A stretch of 40,675 nt of DNA, taken from the IMG/VR virus record IMGVR_UViG_3300048930_000266, positions 1-40,675 of that record, one strand, 5' to 3'. The position numbers and the translations under genes are program-made. Shown here one piece after another: positions 1 to 8,234 of the stretch. The notes beneath the pieces were generated by a model that was given only the letters and a program-made list of their open reading frames with translations, made no database searches and was not told where the DNA came from. The number at the start of each line of letters is the position of its first letter. Position 1 is the stretch's first letter. This DNA is from a virus.

Positions 1-143
1 TCTCCCCGGAGACGACGAAATCGACCCGGAACAGCCCTTTTAGCCCCGGCGCCGTGCACGCGGCGCCACGGAGGATTCCCCATGGCCAACAGTTCCGTTG
101 CCACCATCAACCCCAGCGACATCATCACCCCGGCCGGGTTCGC
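1..143. repeat. Left copy of terminal direct repeat (circular overlap)
   Basis: These 143 bases recur at 40533-40675 with a single mismatch: G at 17 here, T at 40549. Bases 18-143 are identical in both copies. The repeat contains the end of the last plus-strand gene, a hairpin, a ribosome-binding site and the start of the bet gene. The simplest reading is that a circular or circularly permuted molecule was assembled with an overlap, and that a variant base was resolved differently at the two ends. A physical 143-bp terminal redundancy is possible but less likely, because a gene is split across it. Confidence 0.9.
48..74 (+). promoter_or_regulatory. Hairpin and RBS in front of bet
   Basis: GGCGCCG (48-54) and CGGCGCC (61-67) form a 7-bp stem with a 6-nt loop. 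It is followed directly by GGAGG (70-74), which lies 7 nt before the ATG at 82. There is no U-tract, so this is probably an intercistronic RNA structure (processing, or shielding of the bet RBS) rather than a terminator. This is the only clear gap, about 60 nt, between the 39865 gene and bet on the circle. Confidence 0.5.
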
Positions 144-954
144 CGAATCGGTGGAGCTCATCCGCCAAACCTACGCCAAGGATCTGAACGCCGAAGAACT
201 CTCGCTCTTCATGGCCGATGCCCATCACCGGGGCCTGTCGATCGTCAAGCGCCAGATCTACGCCGCGAAGTATTCCGGCAAGATGACGATCATGGTCGGC
301 ATCGATGGCTACCGCAGCCAGGCCGAATCCCACCCCGAGTACGCCGGCCAGGACGGACCCTACTATTGCGGCCCGGACGGCCAGTGGTCGGAGATCTGGC
401 TCGGCGGGAGCGACAAGCCTCCGGTTGCCGCCAAGGTCGGCATCTACCGCAAGGGCTTTGCCGCCCCGATCTACGAGATCGCCCTCTGGTCCGAATACAA
501 CAACACCAGCAACGGCATGTGGAAGAAGTTCCCGACGGTGATGTTGGCGAAGTGTGCCGAGGCGCGCGCCATTCGCAAGGCGTTTCCGGCCCAGCTGGGC
601 GGCACCTACATCGCCGAGGAAATGGACCAGGCCCGCCGCGATGCGATTGAGACCAGTGGGAGCGTTCGCCCCGCACAGCGTGAATCCACCCCGCGCCAGG
701 CGACGGCGACCGTCTCCAATCCGGAACGGGACGAAGCCAGCAAGGCCCTCTGGGACCAGGCGCACAATCGCTACGGCTGGAGCAAAGACACGCTCGACGC
801 GGTGGCTGTCAACGAAACCGGCAAGCACCTGACCGAGCTGAACGCCCAAGGGCTCCGGGAACTGACGATCACCATCACCACCAACGATCCGGAGACGCTC
901 GTTGCCAAGGCCACGGCGATTGAAGCGCCGCAGCTGGCAGGCATGCAGCCATGA
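82..954 (+). CDS. bet: Bet/RecT-family single-strand annealing protein
   Basis: A 290-residue protein with the Bet (Red-beta/RecT) core. The segment around residues 35-75 has LNAEELSLFMADAHHRGL, then VKRQIYAAKY, then the family signature MTIMVGIDGYRSQAE. An AEARAIRKAF helix follows near residue 160. Family members bind ssDNA and anneal complementary strands in phage recombination. The C-terminal 100 residues are polar and variable, as usual in the family, and may contact host SSB. Start: ATG with GGAGG 7 nt upstream. The stop overlaps the next gene's ATG by 4 nt. No lambda-type exonuclease partner is next to it; the VRR-NUC gene at 7708 is the only nuclease-like neighbour in this operon. Confidence 0.9.
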   Translation: MANSSVATINPSDIITPAGFAESVELIRQTYAKDLNAEELSLFMADAHHRGLSIVKRQIYAAKYSGKMTIMVGIDGYRSQAESHPEYAGQDGPYYCGPDGQWSEIWLGGSDKPPVAAKVGIYRKGFAAPIYEIALWSEYNNTSNGMWKKFPTVMLAKCAEARAIRKAFPAQLGGTYIAEEMDQARRDAIETSGSVRPAQRESTPRQATATVSNPERDEASKALWDQAHNRYGWSKDTLDAVAVNETGKHLTELNAQGLRELTITITTNDPETLVAKATAIEAPQLAGMQP

Positions 955-2594
955 CCGGCATCCAGCTTCGTGACTACCAGCAGGAGGCGGTCGCCGCCGT
1001 GGAAGGTGCCCACCGCGCTGGCATGCACCGTCCGGCCCTGGCGATCCCGACCGGCGGGGGCAAGACGATTGTCTTCGCCGAGATCATCAAGCGCTCACCG
1101 GAGCGCACCCTGGTCATCGCCCACCGGAAAGAGCTGATCGAGCAGGCTGCCCAGAAGATGTCGTTCGTCGGCATCGACCGGGACGATATCGGCATCGTCA
1201 TGGCCAACCGCAACGAGGTCGACCGCCCGATCGTCGTGGCCTCCCTGCCCACGATCGTCAACCCGAGGCGCCTGGCCCAGCTGGGCCAGTTCGGCCTGGT
1301 GGTCTATGACGAAGCGCACCACAGCGTGTCGCCGACCGCGATCCGGGTCCTGAACGGTCTCGGCGTGGGTCCTGGACTGCCGACGAATGCGCTCGGCGTT
1401 ACCGCCACCTGGGACCGGCTCGACAAGGTCGGGCTCGATGCGATCTGGGACCAGATCGTCTACCAGCTCTACATCGAGCAGCTGATCGCCGCTGGCCACC
1501 TTAGTGACATCCGGGCGCTCACGATCGAGACGCACCTCGACACGGCCAGCATCGCCACCAAGCGGGGCGAGTACGACATGGGGGAAGTTGAGCGCCGCAT
1601 CGTCGATTCCGACTACGCCGACACGCTCGCCCACGCCGTCCTCGAACATGCCAGCGATCGCACGTCGCTGGTCTTTGCCCCCAACGTAGCCACCGCCTTC
1701 GTCTACCGCGACGCCCTGCGCGGGGTCGGGATCTCGTCCGAGGTCGTCTCCGGGGAAACGCCGGCGCTGCAACGGTCCGAGATTCTCGGGCGCTTCCAAT
1801 CGGGGCACCTGCGGTCGATCGTGAACGTCGGCGTCTTCACCGAAGGCACCGATATTCCCCGCGTCGATTGCGTCGTCATGGGCCGTCCGACCCAGAGCCG
1901 GGCGCTCTACCAGCAGATGGCCGGTCGCGGGCTCCGCACCTTCCCCGGCAAGAGCGACTGCCTGGTCATTGACCTGGTGGGCATGACGGAAGACCACAAG
2001 CTGCAGAAGGCGGCGTCCCTGATCGGGCGCAAGGTGAAGGCCGGGACGAAGGATGTCCGCTCGTTCAAGGAGTGGATCGAAGGCGACATAAGTCATGACG
2101 AGCCCGGCACGACCATGGTCGAGGTGCGGGGTGCGTTGGGACAGACCTTCCGGCAGCAGGCGCGGGTAGTCGACTTGATCGATCGCAAGCGTCTCGCCTG
2201 GACCCAGGTCGAACTCAACGCCTTCTCCCTGCCGGCGGGCGAACAGGGGAGTGTGGTCATCACCGAGCAGCGGGACCGCACCTGGAGCGTGGTCCAGTTC
2301 GGCCGGGACAACAGCACCACCGAGATCGCCCGGGGCCTCGACTTTGGGTACGCCCAGGGTGTCGCCGAACAGCAGGTGGTCGAGGCGGAAGCGAAGGTGC
2401 TGGCCGATCCGAAGGCACGGTGGCGGTCGAAGCCAGCTAGCGAGAAGCAGCGGACCACGCTCACCAACATGCGCATCACTCACGAGCCGACCATCACCGC
2501 CGGCGAAGCGTCCGACCTGATCAGTGCCCGGTTCAATCGCAGCACCCTCCGCAAGTACCGGAAGGAGGCCGACCTTGAGCGCGCAGCGTCCTGA
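951..2594 (+). CDS. DEAH-box superfamily 2 helicase
   Basis: A 547-residue SF2 helicase. A Q-tip-like LRDYQQEAV starts at residue 6. Walker A is PTGGGKT (about 33-39), and Walker B/motif II is DEAH at 120-123 in VVYDEAHH. Motif III-like VTAT follows, and motif VI QQMAGRGLR lies near residue 320. This arrangement (RecA1, RecA2, then about 200 extra C-terminal residues) matches the short helicases common in phage replication operons. It probably remodels DNA during replication or recombination together with Bet. It overlaps bet (ATGA) upstream, and the next gene starts inside its 3' end. Confidence 0.9.
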   Translation: MTGIQLRDYQQEAVAAVEGAHRAGMHRPALAIPTGGGKTIVFAEIIKRSPERTLVIAHRKELIEQAAQKMSFVGIDRDDIGIVMANRNEVDRPIVVASLPTIVNPRRLAQLGQFGLVVYDEAHHSVSPTAIRVLNGLGVGPGLPTNALGVTATWDRLDKVGLDAIWDQIVYQLYIEQLIAAGHLSDIRALTIETHLDTASIATKRGEYDMGEVERRIVDSDYADTLAHAVLEHASDRTSLVFAPNVATAFVYRDALRGVGISSEVVSGETPALQRSEILGRFQSGHLRSIVNVGVFTEGTDIPRVDCVVMGRPTQSRALYQQMAGRGLRTFPGKSDCLVIDLVGMTEDHKLQKAASLIGRKVKAGTKDVRSFKEWIEGDISHDEPGTTMVEVRGALGQTFRQQARVVDLIDRKRLAWTQVELNAFSLPAGEQGSVVITEQRDRTWSVVQFGRDNSTTEIARGLDFGYAQGVAEQQVVEAEAKVLADPKARWRSKPASEKQRTTLTNMRITHEPTITAGEASDLISARFNRSTLRKYRKEADLERAAS

Positions 2595-2994
2595 CCCTCT
2601 GGTGAAGCCTGAACGAGTGAGCGAACGAAATTGGCAGATCTTTACCGGTCGATATGTAGCCGGTGCGAAGTTCAATAAGCTCGCAAAGCAGTTCTCCCTC
2701 TCTCAAGGCCGTGTCGTTCAGGTTTGCGAAGACGTGTATCGAAAGCTGCTCAAGGCCGAGGTGGAAGCAAAAGGTAAGTCTGCGCTGAGAGACCTTGTTC
2801 GACTTGCGCGACCTATCACCAAACAGATGTGGGAGGCAGCGTACTTCCTCGCTCCCGAGTACTTTTCGGGCATCGAACCAACCCAAAACGATGAGCTAGG
2901 TCACGAGTACTTCTGTGCTGGGCAATATGACGCCACGGACTTCGCCTGGGCGTTTTCGCTCTCCGGCCTGCAGGAACCGGAGGCGCAGCCATGA
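2575..2994 (+). CDS. Small protein with sigma-region-4-like helix-turn-helix
   Basis: 139 residues from a TTG at 2575, chosen because AAGGAGG (2562-2568) sits 6 nt upstream. No in-frame ATG has such a site. It overlaps the helicase 3' end by 20 nt. Residues about 28-56 (FNKLAKQFSLSQGRVVQVCE) resemble the HTH of sigma-70 region 4 (LAxxxxxSxxRVxQ). The rest is unrecognised. Base composition in the first half is less GC-rich than its neighbours, hinting at separate acquisition. Possible roles are a DNA-binding replication accessory or a transcription regulator; the sequence does not decide between them. Confidence 0.7.
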   Translation: MSAQRPDPLVKPERVSERNWQIFTGRYVAGAKFNKLAKQFSLSQGRVVQVCEDVYRKLLKAEVEAKGKSALRDLVRLARPITKQMWEAAYFLAPEYFSGIEPTQNDELGHEYFCAGQYDATDFAWAFSLSGLQEPEAQP

Positions 2995-3629
2995 CCGCCA
3001 TCCAGACACTCCACCCCGGCCAGCGGGTGACGCCCCACCTCCTGCCCTACACCCGGATGCGGATCGTTGACGGCGAGATCGTCTCAACCTTCGATGAGGA
3101 CGCCTACCAGCGCGACCAGCAGGACATGTTCCTGACACCAACCGCCGACCTGCTCGACAAACTGGAGGTCTATCGCTACCTCGCCGCCGAATTCGCCGAG
3201 ACGCCCGGTGCCGAAACGAACCTGGCGGTCGCCGAGATCCGCATTGAGGCCCTGCTGGCTGAACTGAAACGCCGCAAGCGTCTCACCGAAAGCGGCTACC
3301 ACCTGGCCCCCCGCTTCCCGCAGCGACGTGACCTCCAGGACCGCATCGCCGCCGTGAAAACGGCCTGGCCGATCGACCGCATGGTCACCGAGCTGATGAA
3401 CGTGCAGCTGGTCCGGACCGGGCCCAACCGGCTCAAGGGCTGCTGCCCCCTGCATGACGAGCGGACGCCGTCGTTCTACATCGATACCACCAAGCAGACG
3501 TTCCACTGCTTCGGCTGTGGCGAGGGCGGGGACGTCCTCGACCTGATTGGCTACCAGCTCAACCTCACTCGCCCGATCGAGCAGATCGAAGCGCTGGAGC
3601 GCTGGGCGAGGACTGGACTTTCCGCGTGA
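2991..3629 (+). CDS. CHC2 zinc-finger primase domain protein
   Basis: A 212-residue protein. The first 130 residues are helical and unrecognised. A DnaG-type CHC2 zinc-binding domain follows at about 150-205: CPLHDERTPSF, then FHCFGCGEGGDVLDL, giving the C-H-C-C ligand set. In DnaG this module reads template ssDNA. No TOPRIM catalytic domain is present here or in the next gene, so this is a free-standing zinc domain that must work with another polypeptide. It overlaps the next gene as GTGA. This split resembles primase-helicase systems in which zinc-finger and helicase parts are separate genes. Confidence 0.85.
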   Translation: MTAIQTLHPGQRVTPHLLPYTRMRIVDGEIVSTFDEDAYQRDQQDMFLTPTADLLDKLEVYRYLAAEFAETPGAETNLAVAEIRIEALLAELKRRKRLTESGYHLAPRFPQRRDLQDRIAAVKTAWPIDRMVTELMNVQLVRTGPNRLKGCCPLHDERTPSFYIDTTKQTFHCFGCGEGGDVLDLIGYQLNLTRPIEQIEALERWARTGLSA

Positions 3630-5239
3630 CCGATGGCCTGGATTCCTTTCTCCGCGAGATCGATGACACCTACGGCGACGCCCATCACGGCGAACCCGTG
3701 CAGCCCCGCCGATCCCGCAAGAAGGATGATCCCCGGCTCTTTCGCAAGATCCTGATCAATGGGGAGCTCCCTCGCATGACACTCCAGGCCTGGAACGCGT
3801 TGACCGCGTTCAACAACCCACCGTCCCTCTTCACCGTCGCCGACCACCCGGCCCGGATCAAGCAGAGCCGCTCTGGCGCGGCGACCGTTGAAGAGCTCAC
3901 GGTCGATTCCATGACCCGGTATGCCGCCCGATCGGCCTACTGGTACAAGCTGAACTCCGGTGGCCAGCTGGGGCCAATGGAGATCGAGCAGCCACCGCCG
4001 CAGATCGTGATGCGCGACATGCTGACCGACCCGGAACCACCTCTGCCCAACCTCAAGCGCATCACCCGGGCGCCGATGTTCGGCCACCAGGGCCAGCTCG
4101 AGACGCATCCCGGCTACCAGCCCAGCACCGAGCACTACTTCCACGCCAGCGGCTTCGACCTGCCGGCCATCCCCGACCAGCCAACCCAGGCTGACGCGCA
4201 GGCCGCAGCGGAGTGGATCTTCGATGAACTCTTCGTCGACTTCCCGTTCAGTGGTCCGCACAACGGGCTGGCCGAAATTGCCCACGCCTACAGCTGCCTG
4301 ATCAATCCGTTCGTCCGCGACCTGATCGACGGACCCACGCCGATGTACCTGATCGAGGCCCCGAGCCCAGGCGCCGGCAAGGGCCTGCTGGCCCACGCCC
4401 TGACCTATCCCGCGCTCGGCGCGCCGCCGGTCCTGATGCCGGACGCCAGCAACGAGGAGGAGCTCCGCAAGCGGCTGATGGGGTCGCTGATGGCGTTGCC
4501 CGAAGCCCTGGTGCTCGACAACATCGCCACCAGCCTCGATTCCCCGAGCCTGGCCTCCGCACTCACCGCCCGGGAGTTCACCGACCGCGTCCTGGGCCGC
4601 TCGGAGATCCGCACGATCCCGGTCACCTGCACCTGGCTGGCGACCGGGAACAATCCCAGCAAGTCCGGAGAGATGGCCCGGCGCACGATCCGGATACGCC
4701 TCGATCCCGGGGTCGAGCGCCCGGAAGAGCGGACGTCGTTCCGGCACGCCGACCTCGAAGAGTGGATCCACGATCACCGGGCGGAGATCGTCGGCAAGAT
4801 CCTGACGATGGTGCGCGGCTGGGTCGCCGCCGGCATGCAGCCCGGGAACCAGACGCTGGGATCGTACGGCTCCTGGGCGCGGGTCCATTCCGGGATTCTC
4901 GACTTCCTCGCCATTCCCGGCTTCCTGCAGAACCGTTCGGAGGATCGGCTCCTGACCGTCTCCGAAGATGCCGCCTGGACCGCGTTCGTCGCCACTTGGT
5001 GGGAAACGTTCAGGGATCGGCCGGTCAACGTCACCGAACTCTACGACATCGCCCGCGAGGTCGACGGCTTCAATCTTGGCCGCGCGCCTGACGCCCGGGG
5101 TCAGCGCAACGCGCTCGGCCAGCAGCTCTCCCGCAACCGCGAAAAGATCTACGACGGCAAGGCGGTGCTGTTCGCCGGCAAACCCAAGAACGTTTCGCAC
5201 TACCGGCTCCGTGACACCGAGGAGCACCCCGACTTCTAG
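3626..5239 (+). CDS. AAA+ replicative helicase-like protein (D5/primase-helicase type)
   Basis: 537 residues from a GTG that overlaps the upstream stop. Walker A is SPGAGKG near residue 250. An ALVLDN Walker B lies near 294, and sensor-1-like WLATGNNP near 337. Arginines follow in RRTIRIRLD near 353. This is the pattern of SF3-like/D5-type phage helicases that load at origins. The N-terminal 200 residues contain proline-rich linkers and no recognisable primase active site. The C-terminal 45 residues (RGQRNALGQQLSR, then HYRL) look like a small winged-helix domain, and a related segment ends the 35608 gene. It probably forms the replication initiator/helicase with the preceding CHC2 protein. 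Confidence 0.75.
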   Translation: MTDGLDSFLREIDDTYGDAHHGEPVQPRRSRKKDDPRLFRKILINGELPRMTLQAWNALTAFNNPPSLFTVADHPARIKQSRSGAATVEELTVDSMTRYAARSAYWYKLNSGGQLGPMEIEQPPPQIVMRDMLTDPEPPLPNLKRITRAPMFGHQGQLETHPGYQPSTEHYFHASGFDLPAIPDQPTQADAQAAAEWIFDELFVDFPFSGPHNGLAEIAHAYSCLINPFVRDLIDGPTPMYLIEAPSPGAGKGLLAHALTYPALGAPPVLMPDASNEEELRKRLMGSLMALPEALVLDNIATSLDSPSLASALTAREFTDRVLGRSEIRTIPVTCTWLATGNNPSKSGEMARRTIRIRLDPGVERPEERTSFRHADLEEWIHDHRAEIVGKILTMVRGWVAAGMQPGNQTLGSYGSWARVHSGILDFLAIPGFLQNRSEDRLLTVSEDAAWTAFVATWWETFRDRPVNVTELYDIAREVDGFNLGRAPDARGQRNALGQQLSRNREKIYDGKAVLFAGKPKNVSHYRLRDTEEHPDF

Positions 5240-5252
5240 AGGAGGCCCGGCG

Positions 5253-5468
5253 ATGGTCAAGCGCATCTTTCGCTCTCCACCATCCCGCGCCGGGACGAAA
5301 TGGCGCTGCGCGGTCTGCCGCAAAACCGCGTACAGCACCTGGAAGCATGCCGCCTGGGACGCCGAAGAGCAGGCCCGCAAGGGCAACCGTCGCGAACGCG
5401 CCTACTGGTCACCGAAATGCCGAGCCTTTCACGTCGGCTCGAAACCCAAACGAAGGAAAGACCCATGA
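5253..5468 (+). CDS. Small basic Cys-containing protein
   Basis: 71 residues from the ATG at 5253, with GAGGAGG (5238-5244) upstream. It contains CAVCRK, then a Trp/His-rich stretch, then CRAFH, which could ligate one zinc ion. It is strongly basic at both ends, consistent with nucleic-acid binding. It overlaps the next gene as ATGA. No family recognised. Confidence 0.65.
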   Translation: MVKRIFRSPPSRAGTKWRCAVCRKTAYSTWKHAAWDAEEQARKGNRRERAYWSPKCRAFHVGSKPKRRKDP

Positions 5469-5635
5469 AACGACTCTTGATGCCAATCTCCTGGCTCACC
5501 TGGAAAGCTGCTGACCTCACGGCGTGGGGATGCGAGCACAATCTCTGGCCTTACAAGGTCTACAACGTCACCTGCCGCTTTGCCTTCTGGTTCGATGAGC
5601 GGTTCGACCTGGGCCAGACCAAGGTGATCTCATGA
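5465..5635 (+). CDS. Hypothetical small aromatic-rich protein
   Basis: 56 residues from the ATG at 5465, preceded by AAGGAAAG. It is rich in Trp/Phe (TWKAADLTAWGCEHNLW, then FAFWFDERF). The N-terminus is moderately hydrophobic but too short and interrupted for a clear membrane segment. Overlapping ATGA junctions on both sides place it in the early operon. Function unknown. Confidence 0.6.
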   Translation: MKRLLMPISWLTWKAADLTAWGCEHNLWPYKVYNVTCRFAFWFDERFDLGQTKVIS

Positions 5636-5871
5636 GCTACCCCGTCATCGACGAAGCCCACCTCAGCGACGAGAGCCGCGCCATGCTGGCCGACATCCGG
5701 CAGCATGGGTTCACCGTCACCCTCGACAAGCTGGCCGATGCCCACACGGTCCGCATGCGCGTCCACCACGGTCGCACCCTGGTCAGCCGCTCGACCTGCA
5801 CCGCTGGTCCCGACAACGCCGTTCGCGCTGGACATACCAAGTGGCTTCGGGATGTGGAGGTGCTGGTGTGA
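5632..5871 (+). CDS. Hypothetical early protein
   Basis: 79 residues, overlapping the previous stop by 4 nt and the next start by 4 nt. An acidic N-terminal helix (AHLSDESRAMLADIRQ) is followed by a short beta-rich part with VRMRVHHGRTLVSRS. No family recognised. Confidence 0.6.
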   Translation: MSYPVIDEAHLSDESRAMLADIRQHGFTVTLDKLADAHTVRMRVHHGRTLVSRSTCTAGPDNAVRAGHTKWLRDVEVLV

Positions 5872-6269
5872 AAAGCATCTCTTTCGCCTGGACGACTGAC
5901 GCCCTGCTGGCAGGTCGCAAGACCTCGACTCTGCGGCAATGGAAAGACACCTACGCACAGCAGTTCAAAGCAGGCGAGCTGGTCACCGCGTACGACAAGC
6001 AGGCCCGGTTCGGTGGAAGGCCTGTCGCCATCATCCGACTCACCCACGCCCCAACCAAAGGCGACATCAACCAGATTCTGGACGACGTCTACGAGGCCGA
6101 AGGGTTCGCCTGGTACGACGAGCAGTCCGCCCAGGGCAGTCTCGTCGGCCAGAAACTACGCGCAGAACTGGGAGTCGCGAAGGATCAGACGATACGGGAG
6201 TGGCTTGCAGGTGGCGCACTTTGGGGCGACTGGGTGATCCGCTTCGAGCTGGTGGAGGTGTTGTCATGA
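5868..6269 (+). CDS. ASCH/PUA-like domain protein
   Basis: 133 residues from a GTG at 5868 that overlaps the previous TGA. The N-terminal half (ISFAWTTDALLAGRKTSTLR, then GELVTAYDKQARFGG, then PVAIIRLTHAP) matches the layout of ASCH/PUA-like RNA-binding domains: an 'xxF...hxxGxKTxTxR' start, a 'G' turn and strands ending in I-R-L. Such domains occur in phage genomes and are proposed to bind RNA or modified nucleotides. Family assignment is by pattern; no experimental role is implied. Confidence 0.6.
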   Translation: MKSISFAWTTDALLAGRKTSTLRQWKDTYAQQFKAGELVTAYDKQARFGGRPVAIIRLTHAPTKGDINQILDDVYEAEGFAWYDEQSAQGSLVGQKLRAELGVAKDQTIREWLAGGALWGDWVIRFELVEVLS

Positions 6270-6592
6270 GCGCTAGCTGCAATGCCTGCATGGGTAAGGG
6301 CGTCATCCTTTACGACACCGATGAAGGCGAGGTGCCGTGGCGCACGGATGACACCGTGGCAGAGACTCCATGTCCGATTTGTCAGGTGACAACCACGCTC
6401 GACATCAATGTCGGAACTCTCGCCTACCTGGCCTATGACTACTTTCACGAGGTTCTTGATTCAGCCGAGGCAAGTCGTCTGTCGGCAGTGTTTGCCACTG
6501 CACTGACGCATAGCGCGGTAATGATAAGGATTCCGGCCACCGAAGAAATGGTTGACCAGTTCGAAGAATTCGTGGAAGGGGCGCGGCCATGA
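6266..6592 (+). CDS. Hypothetical protein with putative zinc ribbon
   Basis: 108 residues. The first 40 carry CNACMGKG and CPIC, a two-CxxC arrangement suited to one zinc. The remainder is helical and acidic (EMVDQFEEFVEGA). ATGA overlaps with both neighbours. Codon usage is visibly less GC-biased than the flanking genes. Function unknown. Confidence 0.65.
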   Translation: MSASCNACMGKGVILYDTDEGEVPWRTDDTVAETPCPICQVTTTLDINVGTLAYLAYDYFHEVLDSAEASRLSAVFATALTHSAVMIRIPATEEMVDQFEEFVEGARP

Positions 6593-7017
6593 CTGGCCTG
6601 ATCCTCCCCGACGAACTGACCCCGCTCGAAAAGCTGCTGCTCAACGCCGGGCAACTCTCGTTTCCCGGTCCCGGCAAGGAAGCCCGCGCCGTGGCGCTCG
6701 CCCTCACCGCCCTGGTTGATGAGGCCGGGACGATCGGCGCGGTGGGCACGGGGTATCTCACCGATGACATCACGCTTCGCATCACCGCAGACGAGTTCGT
6801 GGGCAGGCTCAAGCTCACCAAGCCCATGCTCCTGCAGGCGCTCGACATGCTCATCTGGTCCGACGAGTTCCTCACCATCGACGAGATCGCGCCCGGTGTG
6901 CCGTACACGGTCCGCACCGCCTGCAAGCTGCCCCAGCGCCACATGCACCCCGACGACTGCGCCGACGAGGGCCGCCAGTTTCCCCAGTACATCTTCCCGA
7001 TTGGAGACCTGCCGTGA
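6589..7017 (+). CDS. Hypothetical early protein
   Basis: 142 residues beginning with an acidic helical region (LTPLEKLLLNAGQLSF), then a mostly helical core that might be a winged helix (ITADEFVGRLKLTKPMLLQA). A short C-terminal Cys/His segment (CKLPQRHMHPDDC) may bind metal. It overlaps the next GTG start. No family recognised. Confidence 0.6.
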   Translation: MTGLILPDELTPLEKLLLNAGQLSFPGPGKEARAVALALTALVDEAGTIGAVGTGYLTDDITLRITADEFVGRLKLTKPMLLQALDMLIWSDEFLTIDEIAPGVPYTVRTACKLPQRHMHPDDCADEGRQFPQYIFPIGDLP

Positions 7018-7316
7018 GCTACACCCCAACTCCAGAGGCCGTGGAGGCGGCGGCAAGAGAATTGGTGCCGGGCGACTGGAGGATCGTTCCGGAGCGATCA
7101 ATGATTCACTACCGAAGTGACGCCACCAAAGCGCTGATCGCCGCCGCGCCGTTCATGCGTGATGCGCTACTTGAAGAACTGAGCCAACTTTCAGGTGGGT
7201 TGGTGGTTGGTTACCTTGATGATGATGCTCCGGACGAAAACGGAATGATCCTATTCCATGAGGAGAATGATCTCTGTACCTGGCTTGAGGATCAGAAAGG
7301 CGGTGAGTCATGGTGA
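7014..7316 (+). CDS. Hypothetical early protein
   Basis: 100 residues from a GTG overlapping the upstream stop. The N-terminus PTPEAVEAAARELVPGDW is followed by an ATKALIAAAPFMRDALLEEL helix, a pattern seen in many small phage proteins of unknown role. The C-terminal half is acidic (DDDAPDENG). Overlaps the next gene by 7 nt. Confidence 0.6.
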   Translation: MSYTPTPEAVEAAARELVPGDWRIVPERSMIHYRSDATKALIAAAPFMRDALLEELSQLSGGLVVGYLDDDAPDENGMILFHEENDLCTWLEDQKGGESW

Positions 7317-7708
7317 CCGCCCTCCAGACGTTCGAGTTCCACCGCAAGGCGTTCGCCGGTGCCGACGCCACGCTTCAGGAGCTGATCACCGACAACCTGG
7401 AACGCGATCGCAAGCCGTGGCAGTCGCCACACATGAAGCGCTACTACGTCCAGGTCGCCCGCCTCCAGAACCGCATGATCCTGAGCAACCGCCGCCGACT
7501 CGTGGCCATGGCGCAGGGTGCCGACATCCCACGCCCCGCCCGCAGGCCCTACGTGCCCAAACCGCGCCGCGCTCCGGAGCAACCGTTCGCCAACCTCACG
7601 CCACTGGAGATCGCCCTGGCCCAGGAGGCACCTGCACCGGCTCCGCTGACGCCACTGGTGCCGACGCCGTGGCCGGAGGGTGAGCTGGTGCAGGGAGCGC
7701 TGTTCTGA
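7310..7708 (+). CDS. Hypothetical basic protein
   Basis: 132 residues. The first 70 are helical and basic (NLERDRKPWQSPHMKRYYVQ, NRRRL). Pro/Ala-rich low-complexity sequence follows (PAPAPLTPLVPTPWP). The stop shares its last base with the start of the VRR-NUC gene. It may be a DNA-binding partner of the next gene's nuclease, inferred only from adjacency. Confidence 0.6.
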   Translation: MVTALQTFEFHRKAFAGADATLQELITDNLERDRKPWQSPHMKRYYVQVARLQNRMILSNRRRLVAMAQGADIPRPARRPYVPKPRRAPEQPFANLTPLEIALAQEAPAPAPLTPLVPTPWPEGELVQGALF

Positions 7709-8034
7709 TGCCCAGCCTACTTGACCCCTACGTCTCGGAGGCGGACCTGCAGCGCACGATCGAGGACATGGCGGCGCGCCTCGGTTGGTGGACCTGGCAC
7801 GACAACGACAGCCGCCGGAACGAAGCTGGCCTGCCCGACCTGCTGCTGGTCCACCCCGAGCACGGCACGCTCTGGTTCGAACTGAAAACGATGAAGGGGC
7901 GGGTCCGGAAAGAGCAGGTGGGCGTGCTGGACCTGTTTCGCCGGGCCGGAAACCGGGTCTACCTGATCCGCCCCTGCCACATGGATGACGTCGAGGTGCT
8001 GCTGAACGGCGGCACTGTTGAGATTGAGGAGTGA
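7708..8034 (+). CDS. VRR-NUC domain nuclease
   Basis: 108 residues, essentially one VRR-NUC (PD-(D/E)XK superfamily) domain. It has an early E (SEADLQRTIEDMA), a G-x-P-D motif (AGLPDLLLV, catalytic Asp), then E-L-K (WFELKTMKG, catalytic Glu and Lys) and a Q in the following helix. Free-standing phage VRR-NUC proteins are thought to act as structure-specific or Holliday-junction-type nucleases. Here it may supply the nuclease step for Bet-mediated recombination or resolve branched DNA before packaging. Confidence 0.85.
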   Translation: MPSLLDPYVSEADLQRTIEDMAARLGWWTWHDNDSRRNEAGLPDLLLVHPEHGTLWFELKTMKGRVRKEQVGVLDLFRRAGNRVYLIRPCHMDDVEVLLNGGTVEIEE

Positions 8035-8234
8035 GCAGCATGCCGACCTACGACCTCTATACGCTCACTAGCTGGCATGAACTAGATCACCGGATTGCGG
8101 AGGACATTGAGACGTTGGAAGAGGCGCTCGATCAGGCCCAAGCACAGGCAAACGATCGCGACCGTCCCATCCAAATCCTGTACGACGGTGATGGCAGCCG
8201 CTTCGAGACGGTCTACCCGGAGATCCAATCATGA
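8031..8234 (+). CDS. Hypothetical small acidic protein
   Basis: 67 residues from a GTG at 8031 that overlaps the VRR-NUC stop; an ATG at 8040 is an alternative. It has an acidic helix rich in Glu/Asp/Gln (EDIETLEEALDQAQAQ) and a short beta-hairpin-like end (IQILYDGDGSRFETV). The layout resembles small DUF-type proteins common in phage early regions, with no assigned role. ATGA overlap downstream. Confidence 0.6.
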   Translation: MSSMPTYDLYTLTSWHELDHRIAEDIETLEEALDQAQAQANDRDRPIQILYDGDGSRFETVYPEIQS

